Shown: positions 17,571-24,499 of the stretch, piece by piece
How the letters are laid out: each line of letters opens with the position of its first letter
Numbering within the stretch: the stretch's first letter is position 1
DNA from: VRUE01 sp963703335
Lineage (GTDB): Bacteria; Actinomycetota; Thermoleophilia; Solirubrobacterales; 70-9
DNA: 64,000 bases
Assembly (NCBI GenBank): GCA_963703335.1
Contig: OY969812.1
Coordinates: forward strand, 2,790,001 to 2,854,000
Direction of reading: 5' to 3'
The notes under the pieces: model-generated
Databases searched by the model: none
The model's input: the letters and a program-made list of their open reading frames with translations, nothing else
Told to the model about the DNA's origin: nothing
Position numbers and translations under genes: made by a program

Positions 17571-17835
17571 ATGGCTCGATCCCAGCCGACCGAGGTCCTT
17601 GCGGCTGCGGCGCTTTCCAATCTCGTACGCACAGGGGGACCTGGCATTTGTTCCATGATCGCTATGTCACCAGCGGTGCCTTTGACGAGGTCTTCACGCC
17701 CTCGCCACAAGCGTCCAGCGGACCCCGTGAGCGGGGAGACTACGAGGCAATCACGCCAGATCCCTTCGAGACAAAAAGGTCGTCGATGGGGCATCAGAAT
17801 TCGTCGCTGCCATCAAGCGAATGCTCGACGCATAG
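17571..17835 (+). pseudogene. frameshifted remnant of an unrecognised gene
   Basis: Protein-like sequence is split over frames. One frame gives GTWHLFHDRYVTSGAFDEVF and, later, RGDYEAITPDPF; another continues as DKKVVDGASEFVAAIKRMLDA with a stop just before a terminator hairpin. Read together they look like the C-terminal half of one protein with a frameshift near 17765. I do not recognise the family. Confidence 0.35.
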
Positions 17836-17848
17836 ACCCAAACAGAAA

Positions 17849-17869
17849 CGCCCCGCCGGCGGCGGGGCG
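17849..17869. terminator. strong GC hairpin between convergent units
   Basis: CGCCCCGCC-GGC-GGCGGGGCG, a perfect 9-bp stem. It follows ACAGAAA, resembling the ACAGAAAACGCCCC hairpins in the 68-bp repeats at 23.2 and 25.7 kb. It separates the frameshifted remnant from the VOC gene. Confidence 0.6.
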
Positions 17870-17875
17870 GATCCG

Positions 17876-18313
17876 TCAGCCGATCTGCTCTGCCAGCTCG
17901 ACGATGATCCCCTCAGGACCGCGGGCGTAGCAGAGCCGGTAGCTGTTCTCGTAGCGCACCAGCTCGCCGACAAGCTCAGTGCCGCGGGCTCGTAGGCCGG
18001 CGACTACGGCGTCGATGTCTTCGACGAGGAAGGCGAGATGGCGGAGGCCCGGCGTGTTCGCCGGCGCGCGCGGATCACCGTCCTGGGTCGACGGCGAGTG
18101 GAACTTCACCAGCTCAATTTCTCCGTGGCCGTCCGGGGTCCGCAGCATCGCGAACTCCACCCTGACCTCGTCGAGCGCCACGATCCGGTCTACCCAGCGG
18201 CCCTCGACCTGGCCCTTGCCTCGCGGCTCGAGTCCGAGCTCGACGAAGAACTCGATTGCGGCCGCGAGGTCGTCAACCACGATGCCGACGTGTTCCATCC
18301 GCTGGATCGTCAT
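17876..18313 (-). CDS. VOC superfamily protein (glyoxalase/epimerase-like)
   Basis: 145-residue protein of the vicinal oxygen chelate fold with two beta-alpha-beta-beta-beta modules. Likely metal ligands: His in MEHVGIVVDDL, Glu in GEIELVKFHSP, His in LRHLAFLVEDID and Glu in GIIVELAEQIG. Such proteins include methylmalonyl-CoA epimerases and glyoxalases; the ligand pattern fits but the substrate cannot be assigned. Its start faces the MNT/HEPN operon across a palindromic intergenic region. Confidence 0.8.
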   Translation of the reverse strand: MTIQRMEHVGIVVDDLAAAIEFFVELGLEPRGKGQVEGRWVDRIVALDEVRVEFAMLRTPDGHGEIELVKFHSPSTQDGDPRAPANTPGLRHLAFLVEDIDAVVAGLRARGTELVGELVRYENSYRLCYARGPEGIIVELAEQIG

Positions 18314-18331
18314 GTGCTCGATGGTAAGGAA

Positions 18332-18363
18332 TCGTCGTATCCCCTAACCGCCGGATACGACGA
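18332..18363. promoter_or_regulatory. 11-bp inverted repeat, likely operator of the MNT/HEPN pair
   Basis: TCGTCGTATCC, 10-base spacer, GGATACGACGA. It lies 7 bases before the MNT start and 18 bases upstream of the divergent VOC start. The dyad with one-turn spacing is typical of a repressor site. Autoregulation by the toxin-antitoxin pair is my inference. Confidence 0.55.
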
Positions 18364-18370
18364 CTAGGCT

Positions 18371-18691
18371 ATGGCTGTGACCGATGAGGCCCTAATCGCA
18401 GAGGCTGCCAGTCGTCTGGCCGCAGCCGCGCCTGACGCCAAGGTGATCCTGTTCGGTTCTCGCGCCCGAGGAGAGGGTCGTTCCGACAGCGATTTGGATT
18501 TGCTCGTTATTGAGCCTAAGTTGAAGAGCCGCCGAGCGGAGTTTGTGCGGCTTCGCCAAGCTCTCGGCGATCTCGGCGTCCCGATCGACCTCATAGTTCT
18601 CAGCGCCGAATACGCAGACCAGAGGGCCGGGGTTCGCGGAAGCATGGTCAACGAGGCGTTGCAAAGAGGCCGTGTCCTCGTCGGAGCGTGA
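18371..18691 (+). CDS. mntA: MNT-type nucleotidyltransferase, antitoxin partner
   Basis: Minimal nucleotidyltransferase of 106 residues with the full polymerase-beta signature VILFGSRARGEGRSDSDLDLLVI and a downstream Asp in VPIDLIVLS. In characterised MntA/HepT (type VII) modules this enzyme adenylylates and silences the HEPN toxin. It overlaps the HEPN gene by 20 bases, so the two are translated together. The palindrome just upstream is a candidate control site. Confidence 0.85.
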   Translation: MAVTDEALIAEAASRLAAAAPDAKVILFGSRARGEGRSDSDLDLLVIEPKLKSRRAEFVRLRQALGDLGVPIDLIVLSAEYADQRAGVRGSMVNEALQRGRVLVGA

Positions 18692-19073
18692 CCCGAAGGG
18701 GGAAGCGGTCGTTCTCGCCCGTAAGGCGGAGGACGACGCGAAGGCGATGCAACTGCTTGTTCCGAATCAGGAGATCAGCGACGAGATCATCGGCTTTCAC
18801 GCTCAGCAGGCGGTCGAGAAGTGGCTCAAGGCTGTGCTTGGATCTCGGGGAGTCGAATTCGAGTACACCCACGATTTGCACCGCCTGATTGCAGAGGTCC
18901 TGGCAGCCGTGGGTGAGTTTCCATTCGACGTTCCCGGGGTGGTGGCGCTAACCGAGCACGCCGTGCCGTTGCGCTACGACGAAATCTTGGACACCGAGCC
19001 CCTCAACCGTGAGGCCACGGTTTCGCTGGTCAATGAAGTCGGCAAGTGGGCCCACGCTCAGCTTGGACCCTGA
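18672..19073 (+). CDS. HEPN-domain protein, toxin partner of MNT
   Basis: 133 residues, GTG start within the MNT gene. The helical HEPN signature is seen in DEIIGFHAQQAVEKWLKAVL and YTHDLHRLIAEVLAAVG, followed by LRYDEI. HEPN proteins are usually RNases; the strict Rx4-6H catalytic motif of HepT is not obvious here, so it belongs to the broader HEPN group and may be weakly active or inactive. The gene order fits an MNT/HEPN toxin-antitoxin module. Confidence 0.82.
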   Translation: MSSSERDPKGEAVVLARKAEDDAKAMQLLVPNQEISDEIIGFHAQQAVEKWLKAVLGSRGVEFEYTHDLHRLIAEVLAAVGEFPFDVPGVVALTEHAVPLRYDEILDTEPLNREATVSLVNEVGKWAHAQLGP

Positions 19074-19140
19074 CTTGTGATCAGGTCGAAGCGCTCCCTT
19101 GAAGCTGGCTATGCCGGCTGAGCCATATGTACTGGTTGAT

Positions 19141-19640
19141 CTACGTCAGGCTAAACTGGCCACCAAGCTCCCAAGCTCTGGCGGCAGGGTGCCTTGGACG
19201 AATGCCGAGGTGGCTCGTTACGTCGCCTTGTCTGGTGACCGTTGCCACCGCCCCGAGCAGCTCTGCGGCGAACTCTTCTAGGGTCGACCTGCTGTCTGCG
19301 GCCATGTTCTCTGCGAGCTGTTCGAACTGGACTTCAAGTGCATCGCTTAGCTGCGCCCTTTCTTGCGGGAGGGAATAGGCGCGGACGGTTTCCTTGATGG
19401 CTTCATCCAGGCGGCCAATGTGCTCATAGCTCTGCGAGGTGACCGGTTCCATCGTCACTGGAAAGAAGAAAGCATCCTCTTTGGTTGCCTTGGTGAGCTC
19501 TGACGTGAGGGGGCCGTCCTTTTCGAGTCGCTTACAGCACCTGTAAACCGCGTCTCGATCCGCGCCGAGTTGAGTCGCAAGCTCCCCGTCGTCAGCTGAC
19601 GGGCGGCTTCAAGTGCTTTGACAATTAGCGCCTCCAGATT
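19141..19640 (-). pseudogene. frameshifted winged-helix regulator
   Basis: The intact C-terminal frame reads MEPVTSQSYEHIGRLDEAIK and ends GGQFSLT. Upstream, the same frame continues without a start as GELATQLGADRDAVYRCCKR, a clear helix-turn-helix. Further upstream the protein resumes in another frame as LEALIVKALEAARQLT. A 1- or 2-base loss near 19590 therefore splits the gene, and no good start is seen. An alternative is a short surviving gene from the ATG at 19458. Confidence 0.45.
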
Positions 19641-19714
19641 TTGGAAGATAAGTGCTTAAGCGGACAAGCCTGCCTCGCGATAAAGCTTCAACGAATCTCA
19701 AGTAGTCTGCGCCC

Positions 19715-20581
19715 GTGGCTCGCTGGCCATGGTGGCATCGGGGAAGCGGTCCGAACGACTATCGCGTGCGGGAGTTGCTGCGTGCGATCTGGGACTTGCA
19801 CGCGATGTATGGAGTCGACGTGCCGTGGCTGTGGCGCGGACAGGCCAACGCTGCCTTCAACCTCGAACCCGGCATGCACACGCGGGTTCGAGCGCACACA
19901 ACGCTGGACGATCCGCACATCGAAGATTTCACCCGCGGCCTCTTGGGAGCAGCGAGATCGGCGGAGTTGGATCGCCATGAGGAAATGCGCTTGCCGGATC
20001 TCGCTCTGCTGGCGCTGCTTCAGCACCATCGCGCGGCGACCCCGCTGATGGACGTCACGCTGGACCCGATGGTCGGTCTCTACATGTCGGTTGTCAGTCC
20101 CAACCCCGATGACGACAAGAAGGACGGCGTGCTTTTCGCCATCCGTCGCCCCACTGTCGAAATCAGCGACTTCGATTCGAGGAGCTTCGCCGAGGTATAC
20201 GCGAACCTTGGGGGCGGGGTGGCGATGTACACCGCCCCCGATGTCAGCGAACGACTGCGCATCCAACGCGGCCATTTCCTGCTCGGGCCTGTATCGGGAG
20301 ATGACGAGCGGGTGACGATCCCGCTCTCGCTCGACCCGGCGTCCTCGCACAAAGACGCCTGGATTTGGAAAAGGATGGACAAGCGCGGAGAAAGCGGCAA
20401 AGTGCCTGCGGCTACCAGCGATGTGGCTGTATTTCGCATCGCCTCGCAATTCAAGAGTCGGTTGCGGGATTGGCTGGAGGCGCGGTCCGGGTTGAAGGCG
20501 GACTTCATCTACCCGACGCCGTGGCACCAACCACACCTGGAGCGTTTTGCCGCCAGTCACGGAAGGCTTTCATCCTTTTGA
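19715..20581 (+). CDS. FRG-domain protein
   Basis: 288 residues, GTG start. The FRG domain (named for its Phe-Arg-Gly motif) shows here as VPWLWRGQANAAFNLEPGMH and LALLQHHRAATPLMDVTLDP, the region usually written QHyGxPTRLLDWT. The C-terminal part (ERLRIQRGHFLLGP to the end) matches the longer FRG-protein tail, with a late KADFIYPTPW. FRG proteins are widespread in mobile regions and defence neighbourhoods; their biochemical role is not settled. It sits 63 bases upstream of a tight run of HTH genes and may be part of the same module. Confidence 0.78.
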   Translation: MARWPWWHRGSGPNDYRVRELLRAIWDLHAMYGVDVPWLWRGQANAAFNLEPGMHTRVRAHTTLDDPHIEDFTRGLLGAARSAELDRHEEMRLPDLALLALLQHHRAATPLMDVTLDPMVGLYMSVVSPNPDDDKKDGVLFAIRRPTVEISDFDSRSFAEVYANLGGGVAMYTAPDVSERLRIQRGHFLLGPVSGDDERVTIPLSLDPASSHKDAWIWKRMDKRGESGKVPAATSDVAVFRIASQFKSRLRDWLEARSGLKADFIYPTPWHQPHLERFAASHGRLSSF

Positions 20582-20644
20582 GTTCACATTGCTCGGCGAA
20601 GGCTGATTTTCCCGCCGGAAGCGCAGATATCGTTACGTACCGAT

Positions 20645-20962
20645 ATGTCTACGCCCTCAGACCTAACGGCACTAGAGAACAAGCTCGATCTACTGATCTC
20701 GCTCCTGCGGATCGCCCATGATGAGCCGCTGAAGGCTGAGCGGGACGCGATCCTTTCCGAACCAGTTAGCAAGGCCATCCTCGTCGCGTCCAACGATTGG
20801 ATCGAAGCAGGGAAGCTCAAGGCAGCGGTAGTGAAAAAGGCGAAAGTCTCTACGCCGACCGTCAGCCGCCGCCTTGCAGAGCTTGTTGAGCGCGGGTTTA
20901 TAACCCGGGAGGGCTCTGGGGGGAAGGTCAGCTACCGAACCACGGGATTGATTGACCCTTGA
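20645..20962 (+). CDS. small coiled-coil plus winged-helix protein (first of the HTH run)
   Basis: 105 residues. An amphipathic leucine-rich helix (LENKLDLLISLLRIAH) probably oligomerises. It is followed by a winged helix-turn-helix: WIEAGKLKAAVVKKAKVS, TPTVSRRLAELVERGFITRE and a wing GKVSYRTTGL. It is clearly paralogous to the next protein, with the same order of elements and a shared YR-(T/S)-(T/S)-GL ending. Its stop overlaps the next start. Likely a DNA-binding regulator; the target is unknown. Confidence 0.72.
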   Translation: MSTPSDLTALENKLDLLISLLRIAHDEPLKAERDAILSEPVSKAILVASNDWIEAGKLKAAVVKKAKVSTPTVSRRLAELVERGFITREGSGGKVSYRTTGLIDP

Positions 20963-21285
20963 CGACGGAGCAAAGCGAAAATTCGTTCGAGGCCGAGGTG
21001 CTTTCTGGTCTTGATCGCATCGCGCAGGTCCTTCAGCTTGCTCTTGCGCCACAGCTTGATTCGGGGAGGGAGCATCTTCGCTCTGACTCTCTTACCGCCT
21101 CGATCTTCGACCAGACGGCGGGAAAATGGGTGGCGTCGGGCGACCTTCAGCGCCGCCTTGCAAAATCGAGCGGTAAGGGCGAAAGTACCGTTCGCGCTCG
21201 ACTTGCTGAGCTCGGGGAGCGTGGTCTCCTTGAGCGTCGAGGCGAGGCGCGCTCTCGTGAATACCGATCGTCGGGTCTGGTCTGA
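20959..21285 (+). CDS. small winged-helix protein, paralog of the preceding gene
   Basis: 108 residues, TTG start inside the preceding stop codon. N-terminal amphipathic helix VLSGLDRIAQVLQLAL, then a winged helix: KWVASGDLQRRLAKSSGKG, ESTVRARLAELGERGLLE, RSREYRSSGLV. Alignment by eye with the upstream protein runs over the full length, so this is a tandem duplication that has diverged. The stop shares one base with the next start. Confidence 0.7.
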   Translation: MTTEQSENSFEAEVLSGLDRIAQVLQLALAPQLDSGREHLRSDSLTASIFDQTAGKWVASGDLQRRLAKSSGKGESTVRARLAELGERGLLERRGEARSREYRSSGLV

Positions 21286-21527
21286 TGAGCAGCGAGCCGA
21301 CTCCGACCGACCCCGCCCTGCTCGCTCTTCTGGCCCTGCTCGCGGCCGACAGGGATACCCAGAGCCCCGATTCCAAGCTGCCGACCGAGATCGTCCTTTC
21401 GCGGGTGGGTTTGGGGAATGCTGACATCGCCGCTGTTGTCGGCAAGAGCCCCGATGCAGTTCGGAAGATGGTCGAACGAGCAAAGTCTGGCCCGAAAAAG
21501 AAAAAACGCAGAGGTTCAAAGAAATGA
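21285..21527 (+). CDS. 80-residue sigma-region-4-like HTH protein
   Basis: Hydrophobic Leu/Ala-rich helix (LLALLALLAADRD), then a compact HTH GLGNADIAAVVGKSPDAVRK of the sigma-70 region 4 type, and a strongly basic tail (SGPKKKKRRGSKK). The HTH resembles that of the fifth protein in this run (DIAKAVGKSKNAVKV). It is coupled to the previous gene (TGATG). No sigma region 2 is present, so it is not a sigma factor by itself. Confidence 0.7.
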   Translation: MSSEPTPTDPALLALLALLAADRDTQSPDSKLPTEIVLSRVGLGNADIAAVVGKSPDAVRKMVERAKSGPKKKKRRGSKK

Positions 21528-21551
21528 GCCCGACTAGGCCGGGTCTACCGA

Positions 21552-21869
21552 GTGTCTGAGGACGTTCTGGGCAAGCAGCTTGAGGTTGCCGAAGAGCAGC
21601 TACGATGGCTGCGCGCCGCCGCTCTGCCCCAGGTTCGCGAGACGATCGAGGCGGCACTCACCAAAACTGAGATGCGCCGCGCCTTTGAGCTCTGCGACGG
21701 TAATCACACCGGAGCCCAGGTGGCCAAGGCGGCCGGCGTCAGCCCTCAATCAATCTCCAATTGGACCAAGCGATGGCGAAATCTCGGCATCGCTTACGAA
21801 ATTGAAGGCGGCGCCATCCGCCATCTCGTCAGCCTCGAGTCGCTCGAAATTCCGCTGGAGGTCGGGTAG
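21552..21869 (+). CDS. 105-residue HTH protein
   Basis: GTG start. Helical N-terminal segment (QLEVAEEQLRWLRAAALPQV), then ELCDGNHTGAQVAKAAGVSPQS followed by ISNWTKRWRNLGIAYEI, a helix-turn-helix with a short wing. It may be related to MarR/ArsR-like winged helices but is too short to assign. It lies 24 bases after the basic-tail HTH protein and 2 bases before the next gene, in the same operon. Confidence 0.7.
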   Translation: MSEDVLGKQLEVAEEQLRWLRAAALPQVRETIEAALTKTEMRRAFELCDGNHTGAQVAKAAGVSPQSISNWTKRWRNLGIAYEIEGGAIRHLVSLESLEIPLEVG

Positions 21870-21871
21870 CG

Positions 21872-22201
21872 ATGGCCGAGTCCGTTCCTGCTTCTCACGA
21901 CATTAACCGCATCCGCAAAGAGCTTGAGAAAGTCAAGAAACAGCTCGACGACATCGGCGACAATGTCAAGGAGGTCGATCGCAAGGTCGAGCGCTCCAAC
22001 GCGACCCAGCTCGGCGCCCTTGCTACCGCTCTCGCCGCGAACGCCGATGCCGATGTCAAAGAGGAGTTGCTGCTGCACGCTGCTGGCATGAGCCCTGCCG
22101 ATATCGCCAAGGCGGTCGGCAAGTCGAAGAACGCCGTGAAGGTCACCCTGAGCCGTGCCGGCATGACCTCACGCAGGAAAAAGGCCTCCTCCGATGGCTG
22201 A
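21872..22201 (+). CDS. coiled-coil plus HTH protein
   Basis: 109 residues. A heptad-rich coiled coil (RIRKELEKVKKQLDDIGDNV) occupies residues 13-45. The C-terminal part has ELLLHAAGMSPADIAKAVG and KSKNAVKVTLSRAG, a sigma-region-4-like HTH, and a basic tail SRRKKASS. Architecture is the same as the 80-residue protein two genes upstream: oligomerisation helix, HTH, basic tail. It overlaps the next gene by 8 bases. Confidence 0.7.
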   Translation: MAESVPASHDINRIRKELEKVKKQLDDIGDNVKEVDRKVERSNATQLGALATALAANADADVKEELLLHAAGMSPADIAKAVGKSKNAVKVTLSRAGMTSRRKKASSDG

Positions 22202-22820
22202 GGAGACCGGCAGTCGGGAGTTGGTCAGGGCGATCGGCGCCGAGTTTGACCGACGCGAATGGTCTGATCCCGATGACCTCGCCCTGGTGATCACCAGGGC
22301 GGCGGTCGGAGGCGACGAACTCGACGCTGATAAGGCGAGCGAACTCGCGCCGTCATCGTTCCTCTCTGACAACGGCATCGAGCGAAGCGATCTGCGGGCG
22401 GCGATCCGTGGTGTCTTCGCCGGCCGCGTGTTGGTCGAGGAAGACCGACCCGGCCCGACCTTTATCGATCAGAGCGTCACGATCGGGGACAACAACACGA
22501 TCAATGGATCCATTAACGCAGGAGGCAATCAGCTTGTTCTCACTGAGAACAGCTCGCCCAACGACATCCTGAACGCGGTGGCCGAGTTTGTCTCCGCCGG
22601 GATTGTTCACGGGTTTTCACCCGATGAACTCGAACTTCTCGATCAACTCGCTGCTACGCGGGAGCTCGATCCAAAGCTACTGGAGGATGCGGCCAGAACT
22701 GGGATCGAGAGAGCGAACCTCGAACCCGGCCGGCTTGCGAAATTTCGCGACACGGTCATCGGCAGTACGGCCAGCGGTCTTGTAGTGCAGGCAATCATGG
22801 CTGTCGTAGGGAGTCTCTAG
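22194..22820 (+). CDS. 208-residue protein with a DNNTINGS repeat segment, last gene of the HTH run
   Basis: The N-terminal half (residues 1-85) is helical and acidic, with alternating DPDDLALVITRAA-like helices. In the middle lies TFIDQSVTIGDNNTINGSIN, a short beta-strand segment of the GDNNxxNG kind that occurs as a linker in many bacterial conflict proteins. The C-terminal half is helical, ending in a hydrophobic stretch (STASGLVVQAIMAVVGSL) that could sit in a membrane or protein interface. I recognise no enzyme. Its place at the end of the operon suggests an effector or adaptor controlled by the small HTH proteins. Confidence 0.65.
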   Translation: MAEETGSRELVRAIGAEFDRREWSDPDDLALVITRAAVGGDELDADKASELAPSSFLSDNGIERSDLRAAIRGVFAGRVLVEEDRPGPTFIDQSVTIGDNNTINGSINAGGNQLVLTENSSPNDILNAVAEFVSAGIVHGFSPDELELLDQLAATRELDPKLLEDAARTGIERANLEPGRLAKFRDTVIGSTASGLVVQAIMAVVGSL

Positions 22821-22887
22821 GCTGGCACTGGGAAAGGTGTGGAGGCCTAGAAGGCATTTGAGCGCCTACCGAAGCTAGGGTGCATCA

Positions 22888-23091
22888 ATGCCCGACAATG
22901 CCAAGCGCAAGGCCGTCCGCCGCGCCGTGAAGGTTGCCCAAAAGGAGTTCGACCGTGAATCCGCCGCCGCCCAGAAGGCCCGGCGAAAAGCCTTCGTGCA
23001 GGCCCAGAAGGAAGGCCTTTCGCTACGAGAGATCGGCGAAGCGGTTGGCCTGCACCGCTCGCGGGTCGGGCAGATCATCAAAGGCAAGTAG
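22888..23091 (+). CDS. 67-residue HTH protein
   Basis: Short basic protein: helix KRKAVRRAVKVAQKEFDRES, then an HTH GLSLREIGEAVGLHRSRVGQ ending IIKGK. The HTH is of the kind found in sigma-region 4 and phage-type regulators. It is separate from the preceding operon by 67 bases. A perfect 10-bp hairpin starts 3 bases after the stop and is a convincing terminator. Confidence 0.7.
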   Translation: MPDNAKRKAVRRAVKVAQKEFDRESAAAQKARRKAFVQAQKEGLSLREIGEAVGLHRSRVGQIIKGK

Positions 23092-23093
23092 GG

Positions 23094-23120
23094 AGACTGT
23101 CGAATTTTTCTCGACAGTCT
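23094..23120 (+). terminator. terminator after the 67-residue HTH gene
   Basis: AGACTGTCGA, 7-base loop ATTTTTC, TCGACAGTCT: a perfect 10-bp stem beginning 3 bases after the stop. The T-run is in the loop, not after the stem. Confidence 0.6.
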
Positions 23121-23246
23121 GCTAGCGTCTGACGGCACATAAGTGTGGCCGCGCGCTTGCACGCCGGCCCCGTGGCACGGCCGCCCTCGGCGGTCGGCTC
23201 AGGTCGCTCGGCCTAGCCGGTTTTGGGCTGCATTCGGCTCTAGCAT

Positions 23247-23314
23247 GCCCCACAACAGAAAACGCCCCCGCGGGGAGCGGAGGCGAATTCTGGGGTTACT
23301 ACAGGGAGGAGAGA
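23247..23314 (+). repeat. 68-bp direct repeat, left copy (putative attachment site)
   Basis: Matches the copy at 25659-25726 at 65 of 68 positions by eye. Begins GCCCCACAACAGAAAACGCC, contains a CCCC/GGGG hairpin, and ends GGTTACTACAGGGAGGAGAG with a final A. The two copies bound a segment carrying a broken integrase and toxin-antitoxin genes, so they are best read as the ends (attL/attR) of a decayed integrated element. Confidence 0.7.
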
Positions 23315-23349
23315 ACTGCGACTGGCCGCGCGCCAGAGCGGATTCCCGC

Positions 23350-23427
23350 CTATAGAGCGAGATCAAATCCGGCTGAGTCCGGTTGAAACCGGCTGAATCC
23401 GTGCCGAACTGTGGCACGACTGTGGCA
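23350..23427 (-). repeat. phased-repeat arm inside the left end of the integration scar
   Basis: On the reverse strand, reading toward the 68-bp repeat: two 11-base repeats (TGCCACAGTCG, TGCCACAGTTC), three tandem 10-base repeats (ATTCAGCCGG, TTTCAACCGG, ACTCAGCCGG), then CTCTATAG. The same layout with different sequence precedes each tRNA-Met fragment between 51 and 56 kb. Ten-base phasing places the repeats on one DNA face, as expected for arm-type integrase sites. Confidence 0.6.
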
Positions 23428-23462
23428 TCGGAAGCCGCCTACGGTTGCCTTGAAGCTGCGCT

Positions 23463-23738
23463 CTACGCGCTCAGCGCGGGCGTCAACTCGTCGGCGGGCA
23501 CCGCGCTTGGCACCGGCACGGTGATCCGCAGCTCGCCCTCTCGCTCCAGTAGACGCTTGGGCCGGACCAGCGTCAGCCCAACCAGCTCGCCATTGCTGCC
23601 GAAACGGACGGCGTGACCCTCCGGCGTCTCGTCGTAATCGACGGCACGCGAGGGATCGCCGACATGCAGGTAGAGCACATCGGCGTCTGCGTCGTACTCG
23701 ACGCGATCAAAGGTGATGTCGGCAATTGTCACGCTCAT
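23463..23738 (-). CDS. DUF2283 family protein, putative antitoxin
   Basis: 91 residues: ITFDRVEYDADADVLYLHVG near the start, then VDYDETPEGHAVRFGSNGEL and VGLTLVRPKRLLE, the beta-rich DUF2283 pattern (YDxxADVLYL). In many genomes DUF2283 proteins sit beside small toxin-like proteins. Its ATG overlaps the stop of the upstream RNase-like gene by 4 bases, so toxin is translated first and the two are coupled. Confidence 0.8.
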   Translation of the reverse strand: MSVTIADITFDRVEYDADADVLYLHVGDPSRAVDYDETPEGHAVRFGSNGELVGLTLVRPKRLLEREGELRITVPVPSAVPADELTPALSA

Positions 23739-24022
23739 GGCTTCTTTCGCCGGGCGAATGCAGTAATGATACGCCCGCGCTCCGCGCTGTCGAAGACCAC
23801 GACCACCTTCAGCCACCGGCTCGGGCCTGCTCCCTCAAGGTAGAGCCACTCTTCGCCTGGCTCGCGGCCCGGCAGAACGGTTGAAGGCGACTCGACCGCT
23901 CGCCGGACATCCTGCTCGTAGATCGCGATCTCAGGATGTCCGCTGAGAATGTGCTGCCAGCGCTCAGGGCTGAGCAGAATCTCGCGACCCTCTCGATCTC
24001 GAATCGTCTTCGGTTCGTCCAC
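23735..24022 (-). CDS. small BECR/RelE-like putative toxin (DUF4258-type)
   Basis: 95 residues. ILLSPERWQHILSGHPEI carries the His-x-x-x-HP motif typical of DUF4258 and phage-associated BECR-fold nucleases; VRRAVESPSTVLPG and WLKVVVVFD follow in the usual order, ending IITAFARRKKP. Proteins of this fold are often mRNA-cleaving toxins. The partner is the overlapping DUF2283 gene. Activity is an inference from fold and context. Confidence 0.7.
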   Translation of the reverse strand: MDEPKTIRDREGREILLSPERWQHILSGHPEIAIYEQDVRRAVESPSTVLPGREPGEEWLYLEGAGPSRWLKVVVVFDSAERGRIITAFARRKKP

Positions 24023-24069
24023 CGGGCGGCAGCGTATGGGATGCGGTGGCAGATGCCTGAATTGATTCG

Positions 24070-24264
24070 TCAGCGACTCAGGCGACGGCAGCCACGGGTC
24101 TCACCTTCGCGACCTTCAGCCCGCGCTTCCGCGCGCCGATCCGCAATCAGCTCATCAACCAAGCTCTCGCCCGGGGCCACGTCGGCGAATAGTCCACGAA
24201 GTCGCGAAGCCGCTTCGCGGCGTCGCTCTATCTCAGAATCGGCAGGCTTGGCGGCCTGAGCCAT
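24070..24264 (-). CDS. orphan VapB-like antitoxin, possibly frameshifted at its end
   Basis: 64 residues: REAASRLRGLFADVAPGESL and VDELIADRRAEARAEGR resemble antitoxins that normally precede a PIN-domain toxin. The last dozen residues (ETRGCRRLSR) do not fit and no PIN gene follows, so the toxin has probably been lost and the end of the antitoxin altered. Confidence 0.5.
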   Translation of the reverse strand: MAQAAKPADSEIERRREAASRLRGLFADVAPGESLVDELIADRRAEARAEGREGETRGCRRLSR

Positions 24265-24292
24265 GCGCCGATGGTACCCTCGCTCGGCGGCG

Positions 24293-24475
24293 CTAGTCGT
24301 CCTGATTTTCCAGTGACGAGAGCCGCATGCCTGCCCATTTGGCGGTAGCGGGCTTCGGGTGCTGAATGCAGTGCTCGATCACCTCTTTCGCGAAGTCTGC
24401 GGCTCGGCGGGCATTCTCTGGGGAGAAGGTTTCGGCCTCAGCAGGTGCAAACACCACGACCCGATCGGTGCGCAT
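24293..24475 (-). CDS. 60-residue hypothetical protein
   Basis: Starts MRTDRVVVFAPAEAETFSPE and continues as ARRAADFAKEVIEHCIQHPK to a stop. The amino-acid mix is protein-like, but I recognise no family. It abuts the integrase remnant, which is on the other strand, and may itself be truncated by the events that broke the element. Confidence 0.4.
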   Translation of the reverse strand: MRTDRVVVFAPAEAETFSPENARRAADFAKEVIEHCIQHPKPATAKWAGMRLSSLENQDD

Positions 24476-24499
24476 TTCCTCTACGAGCGGTCGTAGCAA

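Noticed and set aside
18038..18367. + strand frames opposite the VOC gene
   Set aside because: Shadow frames; the VOC protein on the - strand has full family motifs.
23369..23398. CRISPR-like or minisatellite repeat (three ~10-bp units)
   Set aside because: Units are too short, without spacers or cas genes. Explained better as phased recombinase arm sites.
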